Source: a virus. From it: a stretch of 46,276 bases of DNA. The notes below the pieces were generated by a model. That model worked only from the letters and a program-made list of their open reading frames with translations, did no database searches and was not told the DNA's origin. The position numbers were made by a program, and so were the translations under genes. The stretch is from positions 1-46,276 of the IMG/VR virus record IMGVR_UViG_3300009159_005417. One strand, 5' to 3'. This document shows, one piece after another, positions 32,119-39,488 of the stretch; within the stretch, counting starts at the first letter, position 1, and every line of letters starts with the position of its first letter.

Positions 32119-34052
32119 TGGCATTAGATACAGAAGATGGTTATGATAAAATAAAAAAGAGTGTAAGTGTAAGTAAAAAATATGTCGAAGTAAAAAAAGA
32201 TATAAAAAAACTTAAAAAAAAAACTGGGGATTCCTTTGAAGAGTGGGGTGGTGGTTTAGAAAGTAAATTTGGTAAATACGCAAACAAACAATTATCTTCA
32301 GCGGAAAAAAACGTACAAAAATATTCAAAATCAATTAAAAGTCAATTTGATCAAATGTTGGAAATTAAATTTTTAACAGAAAAAAAAGGAGACGGAAAAA
32401 CAAAAAAATATTTAAAAAAAACATTTGTTTCAGCACTTGAACAGATAAAACCTCAAATATTTGATATTATTTCAGAATTAGGGGTTAAAGCTGTTGGATG
32501 TGAATCTGAACAAGAATTTCCTGCTAATACAAGCGTATACATAAAAGTAGGTGCAATTGATTTAGTTGGATTATTAAAAGAAGACCCAAGTGGAACAGTT
32601 GGAAAAATATCGTACGAAAAAAACCCTATTGTATATAGTTCATCACCATTTTCAATGAATAAAGAGTTATACAATAGAATACAAAATATTAATGTACCAT
32701 ATTCATCACCTTCGTTTGCGGGAGTTGATTATGTAGGTCCGTCGACCCAAAATTTATTTGATATAACATATGTTGAAAGTTACGTAGACATCCCAACAGG
32801 TAATATAATTAACGGTAATTTTTTTAAAGTTGATCTTAAACCTAGATCTAGTAATACCAATAAAGTTTCTGAATTTTTTAAAGACTACTATTCATCAATT
32901 GATATTATTGATTACCAATATTTATTCACTAATTTAATTAATCAATTAACGGGGGCAATATCAATAGAAAAAAAAGACGGGAAAGAAAAACTCATCGATT
33001 TTACTAAATTATTGTTAATTATGAAAAGAATTTTTGGTATGTGTTTTGATAATACAAAAGAAATTGATGTTTCAGGAATTGCAAAAATATCAGAAACAGA
33101 TGTTGTTGACGATGCGTTTTTTGAGTTTAGTGAGGTTGACTTAAGATATATTGATATGATCGTATCCAATATAAAATCAGGAGTGGTTGAGTTTGAAGAT
33201 TGTGATAATGTTAAATTACCTGTTGATGTAAACAGTGTGTTAGACACTTTAAGTAGTTTAATATTTACACCTGGAACTAACAATAATAATGAAATTAATA
33301 ACGCAGCAGAAAATGTGACAAAACCCTTTGAAAGAAGAGGACTTAATTTAGATCTAAGTTTTTTAAAGGAATATCCAAGAGCATTGTTAATGACAATCCT
33401 ATCACCTAAAGTAATTTTACCAATAATGATTATGGCAAAATCATTAGGACAAAACACCATAGACTCAATTGGTTCAATGGTGGAATTCGCCAAAAAATTT
33501 AAAACATATTTTGTGGAATTAGTTTCTAAAATTATGGCATTATTTGTTAAAATATTATTTAACATTATTAAATCAGATATTATTGAATTAACCAAATCAA
33601 TAATATCTGATATAAAAAGTGAGTCTATTGTAAAAAAATCATTATTAATTTTGTCTTTAGTTGCGTTAATTGTTAAACTGATTCGTGATTTTAGAGAATG
33701 TAAAAGTATTATAGATGAACTACAAGCTATTTTAAGTATGGTTCAAAAATCATTAAAAGATCAAAAAAAATCATTACCATATCCCTTATTAGTTGCGAGT
33801 AGAGTTTTATCTGGATTCTCAAAAACAAGAGCAATGATAGGGGTTATTGAAAAATTTGAGGCTTTAGGACTACCAACCGGACCTATGCCTGATGGAAGTC
33901 CAAATTTATTTTTAGCCGCTGCGGACGCAATTATTGGTGCGATAGATGAAGAAGAAACAAAAAATGGACAAGTTCAAATTGCTGTAGACCCATTAAGTCT
34001 TTTACCAATTGGAGTTACAGTACCACAAGTTGTATTTGGAAAAAAATTATAA
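32118..34052 (+). CDS. Large probable baseplate/tail protein with hydrophobic C-terminal helices
   Basis: This 644-residue protein starts with a charged coiled-coil region (VSVSKKYVEVKKDIKKLKKK). The middle is mixed alpha/beta. From about residue 420 it has several hydrophobic helices (ALLMTILSPKVILPIMIMAK; LVSKIMALFVKILFNIIK; SLLILSLVALIVKLIRDF) and then a coiled coil. The C terminus has ALGLPTGPMPDGSPNLF. Placement between the late sigma factor and the gp5-like baseplate protein suggests a baseplate or tail hub part. The hydrophobic helices could serve membrane contact. No exact T4 equivalent is assigned. Confidence 0.6.
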   Translation: MALDTEDGYDKIKKSVSVSKKYVEVKKDIKKLKKKTGDSFEEWGGGLESKFGKYANKQLSSAEKNVQKYSKSIKSQFDQMLEIKFLTEKKGDGKTKKYLKKTFVSALEQIKPQIFDIISELGVKAVGCESEQEFPANTSVYIKVGAIDLVGLLKEDPSGTVGKISYEKNPIVYSSSPFSMNKELYNRIQNINVPYSSPSFAGVDYVGPSTQNLFDITYVESYVDIPTGNIINGNFFKVDLKPRSSNTNKVSEFFKDYYSSIDIIDYQYLFTNLINQLTGAISIEKKDGKEKLIDFTKLLLIMKRIFGMCFDNTKEIDVSGIAKISETDVVDDAFFEFSEVDLRYIDMIVSNIKSGVVEFEDCDNVKLPVDVNSVLDTLSSLIFTPGTNNNNEINNAAENVTKPFERRGLNLDLSFLKEYPRALLMTILSPKVILPIMIMAKSLGQNTIDSIGSMVEFAKKFKTYFVELVSKIMALFVKILFNIIKSDIIELTKSIISDIKSESIVKKSLLILSLVALIVKLIRDFRECKSIIDELQAILSMVQKSLKDQKKSLPYPLLVASRVLSGFSKTRAMIGVIEKFEALGLPTGPMPDGSPNLFLAAADAIIGAIDEEETKNGQVQIAVDPLSLLPIGVTVPQVVFGKKL

Positions 34053-34055
34053 AAT

Positions 34056-34283
34056 ATGGAAAATAGTAATGAAAAAATAAAAGTAACTTCTAATGAAATA
34101 TTGGAAATTATAAAGGAATACAAAACAAGACCAAATAAAGATTTAACTTTGGCTTTAGAATTTATTAACAAAGATTTTGAATTAACTAAAGAAAGTGTAA
34201 TTAAAATGACAAAACATTTAGATAATTTAGAAATTTCTTATAATACAATTTTAAAAGAATATAAGACAAGAAATGGAAAATAA
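34056..34283 (+). CDS. Small coiled-coil phage protein
   Basis: A 75-residue, highly charged helical protein (NEKIKVTSNEILEIIKEYKT, KESVIKMTKHLDNLEISYN), overlapping the gp5-like gene by 11 bases. It may be a small chaperone or connector for the neighbouring baseplate proteins. Not recognised. Confidence 0.55.
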   Translation: MENSNEKIKVTSNEILEIIKEYKTRPNKDLTLALEFINKDFELTKESVIKMTKHLDNLEISYNTILKEYKTRNGK

Positions 34284-35811
34284 TAAAATAATATTTTTTG
34301 GTAAAGTTACGGATGTTGATGATCCATTATTAATTGGTAGGATTAGAGTTGAACCAAAACAAGAAATTCAAGCTTTTATATATCCTGAAAATTGGAATGA
34401 ATCAACAGATAAATGGAAAGAAACAGATCCATTAATTTTTAATCCTTTAATACCTTATTATTTAAGTATAATTCCTGCGGTGGGAGAATATGTTCACATT
34501 ATTTATTCAAATAAATCAGAAACAGTTGACGCAAACAAATTTTATATTCAAGGACCGTTAAGTAGACCATGGAATAATAAAAAAGAAAACTATAATAATT
34601 CTCAATCAGTTTTAGCAAGTGGTGAAAATTTACAACAAGCTTATTCCCCTATAGACCCAAAGACAGGAAAAGTAATTATATCGTTAACAGGTGTTTATCC
34701 AACACATGGAGATAACGCAATCTTAGGTAGAGGAACCGCAGACGTTATTGTGAAAGAAAACGAAGTTTTAGTTAGAGCAGGTAAAACACTATCTTCTGGA
34801 AATAATAATATTCCCGTAGTTAGAAATGATTTAAGAAGTTTTTTACAAATATCAAGTTTTGAATTAGAAAATGTTAGTAGTGGGACCGAAGAAATAACTA
34901 ATGAGTCGTTTGAGGACATATCAACAAAAACATATGTACAATGGTCAATAACTAATTTAAATTCTACATCAATTACTTATGATGGTAAAGTAAGTGTATA
35001 TTCATTACCTGGTAATAACGATAACTATAAAGTTTCGGTTATTAATCAAAGTATTGATTTACTACTTGGGCAAACTATAAGTCCCATTTATGAAATTATA
35101 TTTACTGGTAAAACTTTAGAACAAAGTTCCACAATAATTAACAACTTAATCAAAGGTGTTAATGATGGTGAAATTTCTTGGGACCCTTCTTTAGGATACT
35201 CAAATCAAACTATATCTAATCAATTCCCATTTTTTTACGGACCTGATCAATCAACATATGAATATGTAGTAAGTGGATTTGCCTCATTAATAAATGCAAC
35301 ATCTAATATTTTACAATCAAGTAAAATAATGTTATTAAATAATAAAATATCTTTAAGTTATGCTTATGACGAAAGAGGTTTTGGGTTAGTATGGAAAAAT
35401 AATCCTTCAAAATTAGGAATACTAACCGAAATTAAAACCACTGAAGTAGATAAAAGAAATTATTTAGTTCAACCAATTACATACTCTGTTTTGGGTGGAG
35501 ATAAAGTTTATTTTTTAACAAACAAATCTGAGGGAAAGTTTAAAATAGATCTTAAAGATACTCTTTATGGTATTCCCCAATCCAAATTGGCAATAGAAAT
35601 ACATAAAAGTACAAACTCAATGGTAAGAGGTGAAGAACTTATGTTTTTATTAAATCAAATAGTTGATTTTATGTTAACACATGTTCATCCTTTTCCTGGT
35701 TTACCTCCAATCAAAGAATACCCAAATCAAGGGGTTTCAAGTAAAAAAATACTAGAAACAATTAATAATGCTGAAAATAATATTCTAAATCAAAATATCC
35801 GATTTAATTGA
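34273..35811 (+). CDS. gp5-like baseplate protein with OB-fold, no lysozyme domain
   Basis: This 512-residue protein begins with the gp5/VgrG-type OB fold: IFFGKVTDVDDPLLIGRIRV with a following DPLIFNPLIPYYLSIIPAVG and EYVHIIYSNK. The C terminus has MLTHVHPFPGLPP, a motif common in gp5-type baseplate proteins. A middle segment, ILGRGTADVIVKENEVLVRA, resembles the start of a beta-helix. T4 gp5 carries a lysozyme domain after the OB fold; none is seen here, so cell-wall cutting would need another protein. The gene ends TGA, 21 bases before the next ATG, which lies in the same frame. Confidence 0.75.
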   Translation: MENNKIIFFGKVTDVDDPLLIGRIRVEPKQEIQAFIYPENWNESTDKWKETDPLIFNPLIPYYLSIIPAVGEYVHIIYSNKSETVDANKFYIQGPLSRPWNNKKENYNNSQSVLASGENLQQAYSPIDPKTGKVIISLTGVYPTHGDNAILGRGTADVIVKENEVLVRAGKTLSSGNNNIPVVRNDLRSFLQISSFELENVSSGTEEITNESFEDISTKTYVQWSITNLNSTSITYDGKVSVYSLPGNNDNYKVSVINQSIDLLLGQTISPIYEIIFTGKTLEQSSTIINNLIKGVNDGEISWDPSLGYSNQTISNQFPFFYGPDQSTYEYVVSGFASLINATSNILQSSKIMLLNNKISLSYAYDERGFGLVWKNNPSKLGILTEIKTTEVDKRNYLVQPITYSVLGGDKVYFLTNKSEGKFKIDLKDTLYGIPQSKLAIEIHKSTNSMVRGEELMFLLNQIVDFMLTHVHPFPGLPPIKEYPNQGVSSKKILETINNAENNILNQNIRFN

Positions 35812-35819
35812 TATTTATA
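35812..35819 (+). promoter_or_regulatory. Candidate late-promoter motif TATTTATA
   Basis: The sense strand reads TGATATTTATATAATAAAAG, 13 bases before the ATG at 35833 and directly after the gp5-like stop codon. It suggests separate transcription of the next gene. Confidence 0.45.
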
Positions 35820-35832
35820 TAATAAAAGTATA

Positions 35833-37296
35833 ATGTCAATTAATAACTCATATTTTAGTAGAAATAATACTATCATTTATAATGATTTAACAAATACGGG
35901 AAGAAACCCCGTTACAGAATTATATTATGGTGAAGACGGGATTGTTAATCCAAGAGGTTTTAGTCGATTTATTTTTGATATTGATTTAAGTTTATTAATT
36001 GAAAAAGTTAATAATGGTATTGTTTCAACAGGGTGTACATCAGCAATGACTCACACATTGAATATGACCAACACATCATATTTTGATAAAGACTTTTTAA
36101 ACACATCAACATCACAAGGTAGATATCGGGCAACATCATTTGATTTATTCTTATTTAGAATACCCCCCAATAATAGTACAATACCCCCAACCCCACAAAT
36201 TTGGGATGAAGGAGTAGGGTATGATTTTATATCGGCAAATACCCCCATTCCTAATGATAAAAATTATTCAGATAGACCATCTAATTGGTCAGCAATTACA
36301 ACAATAGATACTTGGGAAGAACCGGGAATTTATAGTAACACTAATAGTGGTTCATTTAATTATAATTCATTACAAGTTATAGACACCCAACATTTTGAAT
36401 TTGGGGATGAAAATATTGATTTTGATATGACAAATGAAATAAACTCAATATTAAACGGATCAATTACAACACCTGTTGGTTGGGGTATTGCATACCTACC
36501 TCAAGTTGAAAGTTTATCAGGGACAACAGGAACTTATTCTGTTGGATTTTTTACTCGTCATACTCAGACATTTTACGAACCATATCTACAAACAAATTAT
36601 AATGATCTAATTGAAGACGATAGAAATATGTTTGTTTTGGGTAAAGTTAATAAACTGTATTTATATGTTTATGAAGATGGAGATTTTAAAAATTTAGATT
36701 TTGATCCATTTGTTGAATTACGGGACACATCTTGTACCGCAATACCAGGTTTAACAGGACTAACAACTTGTCGTAGATCAAAAGGGGTATATGAAGTTAT
36801 TATTCCCCCATTAATTGGTTACAAAACTCCTTGTACGTTTACTGATGTTTGGAGTAATTTATTTATTAATGGTTTACCATTACCTAATATTACAAATGAA
36901 TTTACAATCTACCCATTATATAAGTCTTTACAGATTGGTACTCTATCTCAAGACCCATCAATATATGGATTTGATTTCTATGGAATTAAACAAGATGAAA
37001 AGATTTTAAATACGGATATTCGTAAAGTGGGGGTAATTATTAAAAAGGCTTATACCACTAATCAACTATTACTTAAAGTAAAAGCATCGTATAGAATTTA
37101 TGTTAAAGAAGGATCTACGGAAGTTCAAGTTCAAGATTGGACAAAAATTAATAGAACACCTAATGAGTATTATTTTATGTTTGACACAAGAGATAAAATA
37201 CCTAATGAATATTTTATTGATATTAAAGTGTTATCAAGCGGAGAAGTTAATACTTATAAGAAACAAATAAAATTTCAAATAGTAAATAAAAAATAA
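35833..37296 (+). CDS. Tail/baseplate protein with DNRLRE-like beta-sandwich
   Basis: Residues about 12-260 of 487 recall DNRLRE-type domains of extracellular proteins. The start NNTIIYNDLTNTGRNPVTELYYG is followed by SRFIFDIDLSLL, a W....PSNW.......DTWEEPG series, FDMTNEINSILNG and finally FFTRHTQTFYEPYLQTNY. The family is usually a beta-sandwich for carbohydrate or structural contacts. Beyond residue 270 are further beta-rich segments (KLYLYVYEDGDFKNL; YRIYVKEGSTEVQVQDW). It has its own TATTTATA motif. A tail or baseplate surface role is inferred. Confidence 0.55.
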   Translation: MSINNSYFSRNNTIIYNDLTNTGRNPVTELYYGEDGIVNPRGFSRFIFDIDLSLLIEKVNNGIVSTGCTSAMTHTLNMTNTSYFDKDFLNTSTSQGRYRATSFDLFLFRIPPNNSTIPPTPQIWDEGVGYDFISANTPIPNDKNYSDRPSNWSAITTIDTWEEPGIYSNTNSGSFNYNSLQVIDTQHFEFGDENIDFDMTNEINSILNGSITTPVGWGIAYLPQVESLSGTTGTYSVGFFTRHTQTFYEPYLQTNYNDLIEDDRNMFVLGKVNKLYLYVYEDGDFKNLDFDPFVELRDTSCTAIPGLTGLTTCRRSKGVYEVIIPPLIGYKTPCTFTDVWSNLFINGLPLPNITNEFTIYPLYKSLQIGTLSQDPSIYGFDFYGIKQDEKILNTDIRKVGVIIKKAYTTNQLLLKVKASYRIYVKEGSTEVQVQDWTKINRTPNEYYFMFDTRDKIPNEYFIDIKVLSSGEVNTYKKQIKFQIVNKK

Positions 37297-37311
37297 AAAA
37301 AAACAAAAATT

Positions 37312-37509
37312 ATGGGACGCGAAGAAGGATTAACAACAATAAGTGCAAACACAAACACTACAATTTGTGTTCAAATATGTACTACTGGTGACACAGGTTC
37401 CACTGTAGTGTCAGTAGAACCACAACACCCAACTTGGAGTTCCCAAGATGGTGGTGATGTAGTACAATTAAACATGACCCTCATTGGGGGTAACGGATTA
37501 AATTCTTAA
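37312..37509 (+). CDS. Small phage protein, unknown function
   Basis: A 65-residue Thr/Ser/Gly-rich peptide (GLTTISANTNTTICVQICTT; PTWSSQDGGDVVQLNMTLI) with a CVQIC pair. Composition suits a small beta-rich virion protein. It starts 15 bases after the previous gene, and the next gene follows 3 bases later. Not recognised. Confidence 0.55.
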   Translation: MGREEGLTTISANTNTTICVQICTTGDTGSTVVSVEPQHPTWSSQDGGDVVQLNMTLIGGNGLNS

Positions 37510-37512
37510 GAT

Positions 37513-37974
37513 ATGAATTTAGATTATATTATTAGAAAAGTTATTAGAGAGACTCACGAAGAAAAATCTCAAAGATATATGTTCTTTTCAAATCTAGAAC
37601 AAATGAGAAGACAATGTGATTTATTATTAGATTTTGATCGTAGTATGGTTGAATCTATTTTAGATAATGGACATGATTGGGCTCAAGATCATATTTCTGA
37701 AGCTAAAAACAATATGGATCAAGTATTTGATTTCATGATGAATGAATCAAAAAAAGACGGTATGGAATCATCGACAAATGTTAATAATGACATTGTTATG
37801 TATGAAGGTCGTAAAAAAACGGGGACACCTCTTTGTGCGAGAGGTATTGCATCCGCAAAGGCAACATATGACGTATATCCAAGTGCTTATGCTAATGGTC
37901 ACGCTGTTCAAGTATGTAAAGGTTCGATTAAAGGTCTTGATGGTAAAACACATTGTTCGGGAGCTTATTGTTAA
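37513..37974 (+). CDS. Phage protein with C-terminal Cys motif (LCARG...CKG type)
   Basis: Residues 1-100 of 153 are mostly helical and charged. The C-terminal 50 residues carry a phage-type Cys motif: PLCARGIASAKATYDVYPSA, then YANGHAVQVCKGSIKG and a final THCSGAYC. This small domain recurs as a C-terminal tag in many environmental T4-like phage proteins; its function is not established (metal or nucleic-acid binding are possible). The neighbouring minus-strand gene carries a related CGR..YPKCR motif. Confidence 0.65.
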   Translation: MNLDYIIRKVIRETHEEKSQRYMFFSNLEQMRRQCDLLLDFDRSMVESILDNGHDWAQDHISEAKNNMDQVFDFMMNESKKDGMESSTNVNNDIVMYEGRKKTGTPLCARGIASAKATYDVYPSAYANGHAVQVCKGSIKGLDGKTHCSGAYC

Positions 37975-38003
37975 AAATATTTTTTTTATTCAAATAATTT
38001 ATA

Positions 38004-38011
38004 TATATTTG
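38004..38011 (+). promoter_or_regulatory. Bacteroidota-like -7 box (TATATTTG)
   Basis: TATATTTG fits TAnnTTTG, the Bacteroidota housekeeping -7 element, 22 bases before the ATG at 38034. A matching -33 TTG is not clear. Confidence 0.35.
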
Positions 38012-38033
38012 TACAAACAAACAATATATAGAT

Positions 38034-38462
38034 ATGAAAAACAAAATAAAAAGATTTTTTAATAGATTAAAACTTAAATTTTACATTTGGTCAAAAAGAT
38101 CTTCAAGTATTATACCAACTTATCAAAATGAAATCCTATCATATGAAAAGACGTGTTTTAAAATATGTCTTAAAATAATTCAACATAAAGATACGGAATT
38201 TATGATAGCCCCAATGTCTGATAAACGTTATCTTAAAAATGACGATATGAAAATTTTCATAACAATGACAGATCATAGGGTTGAGATCACTAATCACGTT
38301 TATAATTATAATGTTAAACTACATGATAGAGATTGGGAAAGATTAACATATATTTTTGATCTTGAAGCGGATAAGAGAAGACTTAATTATGAGGGTGAGG
38401 TTAATTCACAAATCACTAACTCTCTACACAATATCTTAGAAAGAGTTTCTAATTTCGATTAA
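38034..38462 (+). CDS. Conserved-type phage/Bacteroidota protein, unknown function
   Basis: This 142-residue protein starts with a strongly basic, aromatic helix (MKNKIKRFFNRLKLKFYIWS) and continues with FMIAPMSDKRYLKNDDMKIF, a beta segment ITMTDHRVEITNHVYNYNVK and a helical end LEADKRRLNYEGE. I have the impression of similar small proteins in flavobacterial genomes but cannot name a family. The TATATTTG box upstream suggests host-type early transcription, unlike the late motif of its neighbours. Its 3' end overlaps the convergent DUF5872-like gene by 27 bases. Confidence 0.6.
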   Translation: MKNKIKRFFNRLKLKFYIWSKRSSSIIPTYQNEILSYEKTCFKICLKIIQHKDTEFMIAPMSDKRYLKNDDMKIFITMTDHRVEITNHVYNYNVKLHDRDWERLTYIFDLEADKRRLNYEGEVNSQITNSLHNILERVSNFD

Positions 38463-39164
38463 AATTTTATCAACCAAAGAATCTACGGATTCTTTTTTTG
38501 TTTTATATGATGTCATTATTGGTTTTTGACCTTTTCCTGTTTGAGTATCTTTTTTCTCGGCGGTTCTTTTTTGTTTACATGCGGATCTTTTTTGTGAATC
38601 ACTCATTTTACCTGCAACTCCAGCCGCCCTACATTTAGGGTAAGATCCTTTAGATGTATCTTGTCGTCCACATGGAGGATGTTTACCGTCAACTTTACTA
38701 CAAATGTTAACCCAAGGACCTTTTGGTTGAGAAGATCCTTTAGACTTCTTCTTTTTACCAAACCAAACTGCAAGATCTTCTAATACCGTATCTTCAGTTA
38801 TTTCAACCCACTCCTTTATTGGAACAATTGTTAATTTTTTACCTGGCGTTTGATTTATAATATTACCATCCTCATCGCTTGATGTTGAGTTTGGGTGTTT
38901 TGTAATATAATTAGTGATTTTTTTGGCTTTAGATTCTATTTTTTTAATCTGTTTTTTTGTTTCATCCATAGATCCATCATAACTATCAAATTCTAACATA
39001 GGGTTATCGTAATTAGATACGGGAATTGTGAAAGGTCCATTTTCAGAATTTTTAAATTTTCGTACACCCGGTTGTAACGGAGCAACATATGAACCTCTAC
39101 CTCCAGAACTATCTGAAGTTGCTTCTTGTAATATTTTTTTAATAATTTTACTAAGTCTATCCAT
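38436..39164 (-). CDS. DUF5872-like Cys-motif protein
   Basis: This 242-residue protein has a C-terminal region with WVNICSKVDGKHPPCGRQDT then GSYPKCRAAGVAGKMSDSQK and a basic KQKRTAEKKDTQTGKGQK tail. This matches the DUF5872-type pattern (W...C...CGR....YPKCR) common in phage and giant-virus proteins of unknown function, perhaps metal or DNA binding. The N-terminal part is Lys/Asp/Ser-rich and probably flexible. It starts 12 bases after a TATTTATA motif and ends convergently over the previous gene, with that gene's terminator inside its coding sequence. Confidence 0.7.
   Translation of the reverse strand: MDRLSKIIKKILQEATSDSSGGRGSYVAPLQPGVRKFKNSENGPFTIPVSNYDNPMLEFDSYDGSMDETKKQIKKIESKAKKITNYITKHPNSTSSDEDGNIINQTPGKKLTIVPIKEWVEITEDTVLEDLAVWFGKKKKSKGSSQPKGPWVNICSKVDGKHPPCGRQDTSKGSYPKCRAAGVAGKMSDSQKRSACKQKRTAEKKDTQTGKGQKPIMTSYKTKKESVDSLVDKILIEIRNSF
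38476..38499 (+). terminator. Rho-independent terminator with UACG tetraloop
   Basis: AAAGAATC (38476-38483) pairs with GATTCTTT (38488-38495) around C(TACG)G, a stable UNCG-class loop, followed by a T run. It ends the plus-strand gene at 38462 and lies inside the opposite-strand coding sequence. Confidence 0.75.
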
Positions 39165-39176
39165 TTGATTATATTA

Positions 39177-39184
39177 TATAAATA
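39177..39184 (-). promoter_or_regulatory. Candidate late-promoter motif TATTTATA
   Basis: Sense strand for the gene at 39164 reads AGATATTTATATAA, 12 bases before its ATG. On the other strand the same bases read TATAAATA, 15 bases before the plus-strand ATG at 39200, so one motif could serve either gene. Confidence 0.4.
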
Positions 39185-39199
39185 TCTTATATTTTAATT

Positions 39200-39439
39200 A
39201 TGGAAAAAGAAAATATAAATTATGGTAATTTATTTGGAACAATTGATTTGATTAGCGAACAACACTTGGATATTATTCTCTTATCTATGGATAAAGACCA
39301 TTCAATATATTATTTAGTTGAGGCGGTTAAGGCAGCACATAAACGTGGGTCGTTTACAATTGGTGAATCTGAAGTTATATCAAAATCAATAAGAGTGTTA
39401 TCAAAAATTGAAGAACCTACACAAACTAATGAGAAATAA
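39200..39439 (+). CDS. Small phage protein, unknown function
   Basis: A 79-residue soluble helical protein (NLFGTIDLISEQHLDIILLS; YYLVEAVKAAHKRGSFTIGE). It lies between divergent and convergent minus-strand genes and ends just before a bidirectional terminator hairpin. Not recognised. Confidence 0.55.
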   Translation: MEKENINYGNLFGTIDLISEQHLDIILLSMDKDHSIYYLVEAVKAAHKRGSFTIGESEVISKSIRVLSKIEEPTQTNEK

Positions 39440-39440
39440 A

Positions 39441-39466
39441 AAAGGAGACAATTACTTGTCTCCTTT
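39441..39466. terminator. Bidirectional terminator hairpin
   Basis: AAAGGAGACAA (39441-39451) and TTGTCTCCTTT (39456-39466) form a perfect 11-bp stem with a 4-base loop. On the minus strand a T run follows the stem, so it mainly ends the capsid transcript. It also closes the plus-strand gene ending at 39439. Confidence 0.85.
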
Positions 39467-39488
39467 CTCTTATTCGGTATTTAATTGA

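Noticed and set aside
32453-33595. Minus-strand frames inside the 644-residue gene
   Set aside because: Opposite-strand shadows of a long, evenly coding plus-strand gene.
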